Made by a program: the position numbers and the translations under genes. Shown piece by piece: positions 41,657 through 53,912 of a DNA stretch of 64,000 nucleotides. The stretch is from Nomia melanderi (lineage: Eukaryota; Arthropoda; Insecta; Hymenoptera; Halictidae), in assembly GCF_051020985.1 (NCBI RefSeq), contig NW_027475133.1, forward strand, positions 5,270,001 to 5,334,000. Reading direction: 5' to 3'. Position 1 is the first letter of the stretch. Every line of letters starts with the position of its first letter. The notes below the pieces were generated by a model. The model was not told the origin of the DNA and searched no databases. It saw only the letters and a program-made list of their open reading frames with translations.

Positions 41657-44631
41657 ATTAGAGATAGCGCAATAAACCAAAGTGAATTATCTGAAGGAGG
41701 CCCTGGCGCATGCATCTGTGCAGCGGGAACGACCTCGGACCACAAGGGGCCGAGAAAACCACCGTCCCATGGGGCCGGACAGTCAGGGTCAGGGAAAAAT
41801 CCAATATATATGTGGTGGTATCTCGGGCGCTATTACAGATAGCGCAATAAATCAAAGTGCATTCTCTGTAGGAGGCCCTGGCGCATGAATCTGGCCCGCG
41901 GGAACGACCTCGGACCACCAGGGGCCGAGAAAACCACCGTCTCATGGGGACGGACACTCAGGGTCAGGGGAAAATCCAATATATATCTGGTGATATCTCG
42001 GGTGCTATTAGAGATAGCGCAATAAACCAAAGTGAATTATCTGAAGGAGGCCCTGGCGCATGCATCTGTGCAGCGGGAACGACCTCGGACCACAAGGGGC
42101 CGAGAAAACCACCGTCTCATGGGGCCGGACACTCAGGGACAGGGAAAAATCCAATATATATCTGGTGATATCTTGGGTGCTATTACAGGTAGCGCAATAA
42201 ATCAAAGTGCATTGTCTGTAGGAGGCCCTGGCGCAGGAACCTGTGCAGCGGGAACGACCTCGCACCACCAGGGGCCGAGGAAACCACCGTCTCATGGGGC
42301 CGGACACTCAGGGTCATGGAAAAATCCAATATATATCTGGTGATATCTCGGGTGCTATTACAGATAGCGCAAACAATCACAGTCCATTGTCTGTAGGAGG
42401 CCCTGGGGCATGAATCTGGCCAGCGGGAACGACCTCGGACCACCAGGGGCCGAGAAAACCACCGTCACAGTTGGCCGGACACTCAGGGTCAGGGGAAAAG
42501 CCAATATATATCTGGTGATATCACGGGTGCTATTAGAGATAGCGCAATAAACCAAAGTGAATTATTTGCAGGAGGCCCTGGCGCATGCATCTGTGCAGCG
42601 GGAACGACCTCCGACCACCAGGGGCCGAGACAACCACCGTCTCATGGGGCCGGACACTCAGGGTCAGGGAAAAATTCAATATATATCTGGTGATATCTCG
42701 GGTGCTATTACAGATAGCCCAATAAATCAATGTGCATTTTCTGTAGGAGGCCCTGGCGCATGAATTTGTGCAGCGGGAACGACCTCGGACCACCAGGGGC
42801 CGAGAAAACCACAGTCTCATGGGGCCGGACACTCAGGGTCTGGGGAAAATTCAATATATATCTGGTGATATCTCGGGTGCTATTAGAGATAGCGCAATAA
42901 ACCAGAGTGCCTTATCTGCAGGAGGCTCTGACGCATGAATCTGTGCAGCGGGAACGACCTCGGACCACCAGGGGCCGAGAAAACCACCGTCTCATGGGGC
43001 CGGACACTCAGGGTCAGGGAAAAATCCAATATATATCTGGTGATATCTCGGGTGCTATTACAGATAGCCCAATAAATCAAAGTGCATTGTCTGTAGGAGG
43101 CCCTGGCGCATGAAATTGGGCAGCGGGAACGTCTTCGGACCACCAGGGGCCGAGAAAACCACCGACACATGGCGCCGGACACCCAAGGTCATGTAAATAC
43201 CCAGGATGTATCTGATGATATCTCCGGTGCTATTAGAGATAGCCCAATAAATCAAAGTGCATTGTCTGTAGGAGGCCCTGGCGCATGAATCTGTGCAGCG
43301 GGAAGGACCTCGGACCACCAGGGGCCGAGAAAACCACCGTCACATGGTGCCGGACAGTCAGGGTCAGGGAAAAGTCCAATGTATATGAGGTGATATCTCG
43401 GGTGCTATTACAGATAGCGGAACAAATCAAAGTGAATTGTCTGTAGGAGTCCCTGGCGCATGAAACTGGGCAGCGGGAACGTCCTCGGACCACCAGGGGC
43501 CGAGAAAACCACCGACACATGGCGCCGGACACCCAAGGTCATGTAAATACCCAGGATGTATCTGATGATATCTCCGGTGCTATTAGAGATAGCCCAATAA
43601 ATCAAAGTGCATTGTCTGTAGGAGGCCCTGGCGCATGAATCTGTGCAGCGGGAAGGACCTCGGACCACCAGGGGCCGAGAAAACCACCGTCACATGGTGC
43701 CGGACAGTCAGGGTCAGGGAAAAATCCAATGTATATGAGGTGATATCTCGGGTGCTATTACAGATAGCGGAACAAATCAAAGTGAATTGTCTGTAGGAGT
43801 CCCTGGCGCATGAAACTGGGCAGCGGGAACGTCCTCGGACCACCAGGGGCCGAGAAAACCACCGACACATGGCGCCGGACACCCAAGGTCATGTAAATAC
43901 CCAGGATGTATCTGATGATATCTCCGGTGCTATTAGAGATAGCCCAATAAATCAAAGTGCATTGTCTGTAGGAGGCCCTGGCGCATGAATCTGTGCAGCG
44001 GGAAGGACCTCGGACCACCAGGGGCGGAGAGAACCACCGTCACATGGTGCCGGACAGTCAGGGTCAGGGAAAAATCCAATGTATATGAGGTGATATCTCG
44101 GGTGCTATTACAGATAGCGGAACAAATCAAAGTGAATTGTCTGTAGGAGTCCCTGGCGCATGAAACTGGGCAGCGGGAACGTCCTCGGACCACCAGGGGC
44201 CGAGAAAACCACCGACACATGGCGCCGGACACCCAAGGTCATGTAAATACCCAGGATGTATCTGATGATATCTCCGGTGCTATTAGAGATAGCCCAATAA
44301 ATCAAAGTGCATTGTCTGTAGGAGGCCCTGGCGCATGAATCTGTGCAGCGGGAAGGACCTCGGACCACCAGGGGCCGAGAAAACCACCGTCACATGGGGA
44401 CGGACAGTCAGGGTCAGGGAAAAATCCAATGTATATGTGGTGATATCTCGGGTGCTATTACAGATAGCGCAATAAATCAAAGTGCATTGTCTGTAGGAGG
44501 CCCTGGCGCATGAATCTGGCCAGCGGGAACGACCTCGGACCACCAGGGGCCGAGAAAACCACCGTGTCATGGGGCCGGACACTCAGGGTCAGGGAAAATT
44601 CAACATATATCTGGTGATATCTCGGGTGCTA
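41657..44631. repeat. HOR copy G2, expanded
   Basis: It follows G1 monomer by monomer at an offset of 2,099 up to about 42,600. An extra monomer then shifts the offset to 2,274, and extra dimers shift it to 2,974 by 44,283. It ends with a 174-bp monomer near 44,594 carrying the same CAGGGAAAATTCAAC as G1 near 41,628. The length difference from G1 is therefore one unfused monomer plus four monomers of dimer amplification. Confidence 0.83.
43058..44282. repeat. 350-bp dimeric HOR, 3.5 copies
   Basis: Two monomer types alternate strictly at 43,058, 43,233, 43,408, 43,583, 43,758, 43,933 and 44,108. Copies are nearly identical. A private GGGGCGGAGAGAACC occurs near 44,023 in one dimer, and GTCAGGGAAAAGTCC near 43,370 in another. 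This is a clean local amplification within a longer unit, and the youngest-looking event here apart from E. Confidence 0.9.
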
Positions 44632-44981
44632 TTAGAGATAGCGCAATAAACCAATGTGAATTATCTGCAGGAGGCCCTGGCGCATGAATCTGTGCAGCGG
44701 AAACGTCCTCGCACCACCAGGGGCCGAGAAAACCACCGTCTCATGGGGCCGGACACTCAGGGTCAGGAAAAAATCCAATATATATCTGGTGATATCTCGG
44801 GTGCTATTACAGATAGCGTAATAAATCAAATTGTATTGTCTGTAGGAGGCCCTGACGCATGAATCTGGGCAGCGGGAACGACCTCGGACCACCAGGGGCC
44901 GAGAAAACCACAGTCACATGGTGCCGGACACTCAGGGTCAGGCGAAAATCCAATATATATCTTGTGATATCTCGGGTGCTG
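44632..44981. repeat. Two monomers related to 39,209-39,558
   Basis: Markers GCGGAAACGTCCTCGC, GTCAGGAAAAAATCC and AATCAAATTGTATTGTC match the block at 39,233-39,440 and its copy at 62,858-63,060. They mark the return to the start of the G order, so the true G unit probably includes them. Confidence 0.75.
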
Positions 44982-46206
44982 TTAGAGATAGCGCAATAAG
45001 CCAAAGTGAATTATCTGCAGGAGGCCCTGGCACATGAATCTGTGCAGCGGGAAGGACCTCGGATCACCAGGGGCCGAGAAAACCACCGTTCCATGGGGCC
45101 GGACAGTCAGGGTCAGGGAAAAATCCAATATATATGTGGTGATATCTCGGGCGCTATTACAGATAGCGCAATAAATCAAAGTGCATTCTCTGTAGGAGGC
45201 CCTGTCGCATGAATCTGGCCCGCGGGAACGACCTCGGACCACCAGGGGCCGAGAAAACATCCGTCTCATGGGGCCGGACACTCAGGGACAGGGAAAAATC
45301 CAATATATATCTGGTGATATCTTGGGTGCTATTACAGGTAGCGCAATAAATCAAAGTGCATTGTCTGTAGGAGGCCCTGGCGCAGGAACCTGTGCAGCGG
45401 GAACGACCTCGCACCACCAGGGGCCGAGGAAACCACCGTCTCATGGGGCCGGACACTCAGGGTCATGGAAAAATCCAATATATATCTGGTGATATCTCGG
45501 GTGCTATTACAGATAGCGCAAACAATCACAGTCCATTGTCTGTAGGAGGCCCTGGGGCATGAATCTGGGCAGCGGGAACGACCTCGGACCACCAGGGGCC
45601 GAGAAAACCACCGTCACAGTTGGCCGGACACTCAGGGTCAGGGGAAAAGCCAATATATATCTGGTGATATCTCGGGTGCTATTAGAGATAGCGCAATAAA
45701 CCAAAGTGAATTATTTGCAGGAGGCCCTGGCGCATGCATCTGTGCAGCGGGAACGACCTCCGACCACCAGGGGCCGAGACAACCACCGTCTCATGGGGCC
45801 GGACACTCAGGGTCAGGGAAAAATTCAATATATATCTGGTGATATCTCGGGTGCTATTACAGATAGCCCAATAAATCAATGTGCATTTTCTGTAGGAGGC
45901 CCTGGCGCATGAATTTGTGCAGCGGGAACGACATCGGACCACCAGGGGCCGAGAAAACCACAGTCTCATGGGGCCGGACACTCAGGGACTGGGGAAAATT
46001 CAATATATATCTGGTGATATCTCGGGTGCTATTAGAGATAGCGCAATAAACCAGAGTGCCTTATCTGCAGGAGGCTCTGGCGCATGAATCTGTGCAGCGG
46101 GAACGACCTCGGACCACCAGGGGCCGAGAAAACCACAGTCTCATGGGGCCGGACACTCAGGGACTGGGGAAAATTCAATATATATCTGGTGATATCTCGG
46201 GTGCTA
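44982..46206. repeat. Partial third copy of unit G (G3)
   Basis: From about 45,157 to 46,030 it follows G2 at an offset of 3,149 (18 x 175 - 1), with the same GGCGCAGGAACCTGTGC, CAAACAATCACAGTCC and CACAGTTGGCC markers. The first monomer is a changed version of the G start (GGTCTCAG-free, with CACATGAATC and CCGTTCCATGG). It ends in two similar monomers with GGGACTGGGG. Confidence 0.78.
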
Positions 46207-46614
46207 TTAGAGATAGCGCAATAAACCAGAGTGCATTGTCTGTAGGAGGCCCAGGCGCATGAATCTGGCCAGCGGGAACGACCTCGGAGCACCAGGGGCC
46301 GAGAAAACCACCGTCTCATGGGTCCGGACACTCAGGGTCAGGGAAAAATCCAATATATATCTGGTGATATCTCGGGTGCTATTACAGATAGCGCAATAAA
46401 CCAAAGTGCCCTGCCTGTAGGAGGCCCTGGCGCATGAATCTGGGCAGCGGGAACGACCTCGGACCACCAGGGGCCGAGAAAACCACCGTCTCATGGGTCC
46501 GGACAATCAGGGTCAGGGAAAAATCCATTATATATCTGGTGATATCTCGGGTGCTATTACAGATATGCGCAATAAATCAAAGTGCATTATCTGTAGGATG
46601 CCCAGGCGAATGAA
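46207..46614. repeat. Bridge monomers linked to 49.5 kb
   Basis: From about 46,330 the sequence matches 49,480-49,764 at an offset of 3,153, including GTGCCCTGCCTGTAGG and the uncommon CCGGACAATCAGGG, seen near 46,501 and 49,655. It ends with a 176-bp monomer near 46,563. Confidence 0.75.
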
Positions 46615-49600
46615 TCTGTGCCGCAGGAACGACCTCGGACCACCAGTGGCCGAGAAAATTACAGATATTCGGAATCCGTCACCCAAGGTCATGTAAAAAT
46701 CCAGCATATATCTGGTGATATCTCGGGTGCTATTACAGATAGCGCAATAAACCAAAGTGCATTGTCTGTAGGAGGCCCTGGCGCATGAATCTGGGCAGCG
46801 GGAACGACGTCGGACCACCAGGGGACGAGAAAACCACCGTCACAGTTGGCCGGACACTCAGGGTCAGGGGAAAAGCCAATATATATCTGGTGATATCTCG
46901 GGTGCTATTAGAGATAGCGCAATAAACCAAAGTGAATTATTTGCAGGAGGCCCTGGCGCATGCATCTGTGCAGCGGGAACGACCTCCGACCACCAGGGGC
47001 CGAGACAACCACCGTCTCATGGGGCCGGACACTCAGGGTCAGGGAAAAATTCAATATATATCTGGTGATATCTCGGGTGCTATTACAGATAGCCCAATAA
47101 ATCAAAGTGCATTGTCTGTAGGAGGCCCAGGCGAATGAATCTGTGCAGCGGGAACGACCTCGGACCACCAGGGGCCGAGAAAACCACCGTCTCATGGGTC
47201 CGGACACTCAGGGTCAGGGGAAAATCCAATATATATCTGGTGATATCTCGGGTGCTATTACAGATAGCGCAATAAATCAAAGTGCATTGTCTATAGGAGG
47301 CCCTGCCGCATGAATCTGTGCAGCGGGAACGACCTCGGACCACCAGGGGCCGGGAAAACCACAGTCTCATGGGGCCGGACACTCAGGGTCAGGGGAAAAT
47401 TCAATATATATCTGGTGATATCTCGGGTGCTATTAGAGATAGCGCAATAAATCAAAGTGCATTGCCTGTAGGAGGCTCTGGCGAATGAATCTGTGCCGCA
47501 GGAACGACCTCGGACCACCAGTGGCCGAGAAAATTACAGATATTCGGAATCCGTCACCCAAGGTCATGTAAAAATCCAGCATATATCTGGTGATATCTCG
47601 GGTGCTATTACAGATAGCGCAATAAACCAAAGTGCATTGTCTGTAGGAGGCCCTGGCGCATGAATCTGGGCAGCGGGAACGACGTCGGACCACCAGGGGA
47701 CGAGAAAACCACCGTCACAGTTGGCCGGACACTCAGGGTCAGGGGAAAAGCCAATATATATCTGGTGATATCTCGGGTGCTATTAGAGATAGCGCAATAA
47801 ACCAAAGTGAATTATCTGCAGGAGGCCCTGGCGCATGCATCTGTGCAGCGGGAACGACCTCCGACCACCAGGGGCCGAGACAACCACCGTCTCATGGGGC
47901 CGGACACTCAGGGTCAGGGAAAAATTCAATATATATCTGGTGATATCTCGGGTGCTATTACAGATAGCCCAATAAATCAAAGTGCATTGTCTGTAGGAGG
48001 CCCAGGCGAATGAATCTGTGCAGCGGGAACGACCTCGGATCACCAGGGTCCGAGAAAACCACCGTCTCATGGGGCCGGACACTCAGGGTCGGGGAAAAAT
48101 CCAATATATATCTGGTGATATCTCGGGTGCTATTACAGATATGCGCAATAAATCAAAGTGGATTATCTGTGGGATGCCCAGGCGAATGAATCTGTGCAGC
48201 GGGAACGACCTCGGACCACCAGGGACCGAGAAAATCACCGTCTCATGGAGCCGGACACTCACGGTCAGGGAAAAATCCAATATATATCTGGTGATATCTC
48301 GGGTGCTATTACAGATATGCGCAATAAATCAAAGTGCATTATCTGTAGGAGGCCCAGGCGAATGAATCTGTGCAGCGGGAACGGCCTCGGACCACCAGGG
48401 GCCGAGAAAACCACAGTCTCATGGCGCCGGACACTCAGGGTCAGGGAAAAATCGAATATATATCTGGTGATATCTCGCGTGCTATTTGAGATAGCGCAAT
48501 AAATCAAAGTGCATTGTCTGTAGGAGGCCCAGGCGCATGAATCTGGCCAGCGGGAACGATCTCGGACCACCAGGGGCCGAGAAAACCACAGTCTCATGGG
48601 GCCGGACACTCAGGGTCAGGGGAAAATCCAATATATATCTGGTGATATCTCGGGTGCTATTACAGATAGCGCAATAAATAAAAGTGCATTGTCTGTAGGA
48701 GACCAAGGCGAATGAATCTGTGCCTCAGGAACGACCTCGGACCACCAGGGGCCCAGAAAACCACCGACTCACGGGGCCGGACACTCAGGGTCAGGGGAAA
48801 ATCCAATATATATCTTGTGATATCTCGGGTGCTATTACAGATAGCGCAATAAATCAAAGTGCATTGTCTGTAGGAGGCCCAGGCGAATGAATCTGGCCAG
48901 CAGGAACGACCTCCGACCACCAGGGGCCGAGAAAACCACCGTCTCATGGGGCCTGACACTCAGGGTCAGGGGAAAATCCAATATATATCTGGTGATATCT
49001 CGGGTGCTATTACAGATAGCACAATAAATCAAAGTGCATTGTCTGTAGGAGGCCCTGCCGCATGAATCTGTGCAGCGGGAACGACCTCGGACCACCAGAG
49101 GCCGGGAAAACCACAGTCTCATGGGGCCGGACACTCAGGGTCAGGGGAAAATTCAATATATATCTGGTGATAGCTCGGGTGCTATTAGAGATAGCGCAAT
49201 AAATCAAAGTGCATTGTCTGTAGGAGGCACTGGCGAATGAATCTGTGCCGCAGGAACGACCTCGGACCACCAGTGGCCGAGAAAATTACAGATATTCGGA
49301 ATCCGTCACCCAAGGTCATGTAAAAATCCAGCATATATCTGGTGATATCTCGGGTGCTATTACAGATAGCGCAATAAACCAAAGTGCATTGTCTGTAGGA
49401 GGCCCTGGCGCATGAATCTGGGCAGCGGGAACGACGTCGGACCACCAGGGGACGAGAAAATCACCGTCTCATGGAGCCGGACACTCAGGGTCAGGGAAAA
49501 ATCCAATATATATCTGGTGATATCTCGGGTGCTATTACAGATAGCGCAATAAACCAAAGTGCCCTGCCTGTAGGAGGCCCTGGCGCATGAATCTGGGCAG

Positions 49601-50230
49601 CGGGAACGACCTCGGACCACCAGGGGCCGAGAAAACCACCGTCTCATGGGTCCGGACAATCAGGGTCAGGGAAAAATCCATTATATATCTGGTGATATCT
49701 CGGGTGCTATTACAGATATGCGCAATAAATCAAAGTGCATTATCTGTAGGATGCCCAGGCGAATGAATCTGTGCAGCGGGAACGACCTCGGACCACCAGG
49801 GACCGAGAAAATCACCGTCTCATGGAGCCGGACACTCAGGGTCAGGGAAAAATCCAATATATATCTGGTGATATCTCGGGTGCTATTACAGATATGCGCA
49901 ATAAATCAAAGTGCATTATCTGTAGGAGGCCCAGGCGAATGAATCTGTGCAGCGGGAACGGCCTCGGACCACCAGGGGCCGAGAAAACCACAGTCTCATG
50001 GCGCCGGACACTCAGGGTCAGGGAAAAATCGAATATATATCTGGTGATATCTCGCGTGCTATTTGAGATAGCGCAATAAATCAAAGTGCATTGTCTGTAG
50101 GAGGCCCAGGCGCATGAATCTGGCCAGCGGGAACGATCTCGGACCACCAGGGGCCGAGAAAACCACAGTCTCATGGGGCCGGACACTCAGGGTCAGGGGA
50201 AAATCCAATATATATCTGGTGATATCTCGG
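46615..50230. repeat. Displaced copy of the D2/E1 junction
   Basis: Matches 28,758-32,373 at a constant offset of 17,857 bp. It includes the second half of the D five-monomer duplication, the 176-bp monomers, the GGAACGGCCTCGG monomer and the start of E. The junction itself is copied, so this segment arose after D and E were side by side, or D2/E1 were built from it. A few private differences occur near 48,158-48,270 (GTGGATTATCTGTGGG, CTCACGGTCAGGG). Confidence 0.85.
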
Positions 50231-51236
50231 GTGCTATTACAGATAGCGCAATAAATAAAAGTGCATTGTCTGTAGGAGACCAAGGCGAATGAATCTGTGC
50301 CGCAGGAACGACCTCGGACCACCAGGGGCCCAGAAAACCACCGACTCACGGGGCCGGACACTCAGGGTCAGGGGAAAATCCAATATATATCTGGTGATAT
50401 CTCGGGTGCTATTACAGATAGCGCAATAAATCAAAGTGCATTGTCTGTAGGAGGCCCAGGCGAATGAATCTGGCCAGCAGGAACGACCTCCGACCACCAG
50501 GGGCCGAGAAAACCACCGTCTCATGGGGCCTGACACTCAGGGTCAGGGGAAAATCCAATATATATCTGGTGATATCTCGGGTGCTATTACAGATAGCACA
50601 ATAAATCAAAGTGCATTGTCTGTAGGAGGCCCTGCCGCATGAATCTGTGCAGCGGGAACGACCTCGGACCACCAGAGGCCGGGAAAACCACAGTCTCATG
50701 GGGCCGGACACTCAGGGTCAGGGGAAAATTCAATATATATCTGGTGATAGCTCGGGTGCTATTAGAGATAGCGCAATAAATCAAAGTGCATTGTCTGTAG
50801 GAGGCACTGGCGAATGAATCTGTGCCGCAGGAACGACCTCGGACCACCAGTGGCCGAGAAAATTACAGATATTCGGAATCCGTCACCCAAGGTCATGTAA
50901 AAATCCAGCATATATCTGGTGATATCTCGGGTGCTATTACAGATAGCGCAATAAACCAAAGTGCATTGTCTGTAGGAGGCCCTGGCGCATGAATCTGGGC
51001 AGCGGGAACGACGTCGGACCACCAGGGGACGAGAAAATCACCGTCTCATGGAGCCGGACACTCAGGGTCAGGGAAAAATCCAATATATATCTGGTGATAT
51101 CTCGGGTGCTATTACAGATAGCGCAATAAACCAAAGTGCCCTGCCTGTAGGAGGCCCTGGCGCATGAATCTGGGCAGCGGGAACGACCTCGGACCACCAG
51201 GGGCCGAGAAAACCACCGTCTCATGGGTCCGGACAC
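48110..51236. repeat. Nine-monomer (1,577-bp) tandem duplication
   Basis: 48,110-49,686 recurs at 49,687-51,236 (9 x 175 + 2; two 176-bp monomers). The same nine-monomer spacing links 30,408 to 31,985 in E1, but there the second unit differs, so the tandem pair here is a separate event. The right end lies near 51,236-51,250, where GTCAGTGGAAAATCC appears. Confidence 0.85.
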
Positions 51237-52329
51237 TCAGGGTCAGTGGAAAATCCAATATATATCTGGTGATATCTCGGGTGCTATTACAGATAGCGCA
51301 ATAAATCAAAGTGCATTGTCTGTAGGAGGCCCAGGCGAATGAATCTGTGCAGCGGGAACGACCTCGGACCACCAGAGGCCGAGAAAACCACCGTCTCATG
51401 GGTCCGGACACTCAGGGTCAGGGGAAAATTCAATATATATCTGGTGATATCTCGGGTGCTATTAGAGATAGCGCATTAAACCAAAGTGAATTATCTGCCG
51501 GAGGCCCTGGCGCATGAATCTGTGCAGCGGGAACGACCTCGGACCACCAGGGGCCGAGAAAACCACCGACTCACGGGGCCGGACACTCAGGGTCAGGGGA
51601 AAATCCAATATATATCTGGTGATATCTCGGGTGCTATTACAGATATGCGCAATAAACCAAAGTGAATTATCTGCAGGAGGCCCTGGCGCATGCATCTGTG
51701 CAGCGGGAACTCCCTCGGACCACCAGGGGCCAAGAAAACCACCGTCTCATGGCGCCGGACACTCAGGGTCAGGGAAAAATCCAATATATATCTGGTGATA
51801 TCTCGGGTGCTATTAGAGATAGCGCACTAAATCAAAGTGCATTGTCTGTAGGAGGCCCAGGCGCATGAATCTGGCCAGCGGGAACGACCTCGGACCACGA
51901 GGGGCCGAGAAAACCACAGTCTCATGGGGCCGGACACTCAGGGTCAGGGGAAAATCCAATATATATCTGGTGATATCTAGGGTGCTATTACAGATAGCGC
52001 AATAAATCAAAGTGCATTGTCTGTAGGAGGCCCAGGCGAATGAATCTGTGCAGCGGGAAGGACCTCGGACCACCAGGGGCCGAGAAAATCACCGTCTCAT
52101 GGGGCCGGACACTCAGGGTCAGGGAAAAATCCAATATATATCTGGTGATATCTCGGGTGCTATTACAGATAGCGCAATAAATCAAAGTGCATTGTCTGTA
52201 GGAGGCCCAGGCGAATGAATCTGTGCAGCGGGAACGACCTCGGACCACCAGGGGCCGAGAAAACCAACGTCTCATGGGTCCGGACACTCAGGGTCAGGGG
52301 AAAATCCAATATATATCTGGTGATATCTC
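51237..52329. repeat. Mosaic monomers without clear unit structure
   Basis: About six monomers assembled from types found elsewhere: a CAGAGGCCGAG monomer as in unit A, a GATAGCGCATTAAACC monomer as in D and E, and a rare 176-bp monomer near 51,643 with AATAAACCAAAGTGAATTATC. That last is the only 176-bp monomer with this box. No long run of matching order was found. Confidence 0.65.
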
Positions 52330-53000
52330 GGGTGCTATTACAGATAGCGCTATAAACCAAAGTGCATTGTCTGTAGGAGGCCCTTGCGAATGAATCTGTA
52401 CCGCAGGAACGATCTCGGACCACCAGTGGCCGAGAAAATTACAGATATTCGGAATCCGTCACCCAAGGTCAGCGGAAAATCCAATATATATCTGGTGATA
52501 TCTCGGGTGCTATTAGAGATGGCGCAATAAACCAAAGTGCATTGTCTGTAGGAGGCCCTGGCGCATGAGTCTGGGCAGCGGGAACGACCTCGGACCACGA
52601 GGGGCCAAGAAAACCACCGACTCACGGGGCCGGACTCTCAGGGTCAGGGGATAATCCAATATATATCTGGTGATATCTCGTGTGCTATTAGAGATAGCGC
52701 AATAAACCAAAGTGCATTGTCTGTAGGAGGCCCAGGCGCATGAATCTGGCCAGCGGGAACGACCTCGGAGCACCAGGGGCCGAGAAAACCACCGTCTCAT
52801 GGGTCCGGACACTCAGGGTCAGGGGAAAATCCAATATATATCTGGTGATATCTCGGGTGCTATTACAGATAGCGCAATAAATCAAAGTGCATTGTCTATA
52901 GGAGGCCCTGCCGCATGAATCTGTGCAGCGGGAACGACCTCGGACCACCAGGGGCCGGGAAAACCACTGTCTCATGGGGCCGGACACTCAGGGTCAGGGA
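52330..53000. repeat. Copy of part of unit D
   Basis: Matches about 22,391-23,061 (offset 29,939) and 27,993-28,663 (offset 24,337). Shared rare marks are GATAGCGCTATAAACC, CCCAAGGTCAGCGG, GATGGCGCAATAAACC, GGGGATAATCC and CTCGTGTGCTATT. Confidence 0.83.
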
Positions 53001-53912
53001 AAAATCCAATATATATCTGGTGATATCTCGGGTGCTATTGCAGATAGCGCAATGAACCAAAGTGCATTGTCTGTAGGAGGCCCTTGCGAATGAATCTGTG
53101 CCGCAGGAACGACCTCGGACCACCAGTGGCCGAGAAAACCACCGTCTCATGGGTCCGGACACTCAGGGTCAGGGGAAAACCCAATATATATCTGGCGATA
53201 TCTCGGGTTCTATTACAGATAGCGCAATAAACCAAAGTGCATTGTCTGTAGGAGGCCCAGGCGAATGAATCTGTGCAGCGGGAAGGACATCGGACCACCA
53301 GGGGCCGAGAAAATCACCGTCTCATGGAGCCGGACACTCAGGGTCAGGGAAAAATCCAATATATATCTGGTGATATCTCGGGTGCTATTACAGATTGCGC
53401 AATAAATCAAATTGCATTGTCTGTAGGAGGCCCAGGCGAATGAATCTGTACCGCAGGAACGATCTCGGACCACCAGTGGCCGAGAAAATTACAGATATTC
53501 GGAATCCGTCACCCAAGGTCAGGGGAAAATCGAATATATATCTGGTGATATCTCGGGTGCTATTAGAGATAGCACAATAAATCAAAGTGCATTGTCTGTA
53601 GGAGGCACTGGCGAATGAATCTGTGCCGCAGGAACTACCTCGGACAACCAGTGGCCGAGAAAATTACAGATATTCGGAATCCGTCACCCAAGGTCATGTA
53701 AAAATCCAGCATATATCTGGTGATATCTCGGGTGCTATTACAGATAGCGCAATAAATCAAAGTGCATTGTCTGTAGGAGGCCCAGGCGAATGAATCTGTG
53801 CAGCGGGAACGACCTCGGACCACCAGAGGCCGAGAAAACCACCGTCTCATGGGTCCGGACACTCAGGTTCAGGGGAAAATCCAATATATATCTGGTGATA
53901 TCTCGGGTGCTA
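53001..53912. repeat. Mosaic block sharing monomers with 60.9-61.3 kb and unit A
   Basis: 53,001-53,390 matches 60,874-61,263 at an offset of 7,873 (CTATTGCAGATAGCGCAATGAACC, then GGCGATATCTCGGGTTC). Two adjacent monomers then carry the TTACAGATATTCGG segment. 53,738-53,912 resembles the unit A monomer near 4,549. Confidence 0.7.

Larger units (their letters stand above)
24671..51650. repeat. Nineteen 176-bp monomers marked by an inserted T (GATATGCGC)
   Basis: GATAGCGC is replaced by GATATGCGC, one base longer, near 24,680, 24,856, 30,281, 30,458, 31,860, 32,036, 32,911, 33,087, 34,661, 36,063, 36,240, 37,115, 37,291, 46,563, 48,140, 48,316, 49,716, 49,891 and 51,643. None was found left of 24.6 kb or right of 51.7 kb. 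The insertion is a lineage mark that follows the D, E and displaced D/E blocks, and it explains their lengths not being multiples of 175. Confidence 0.9.
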
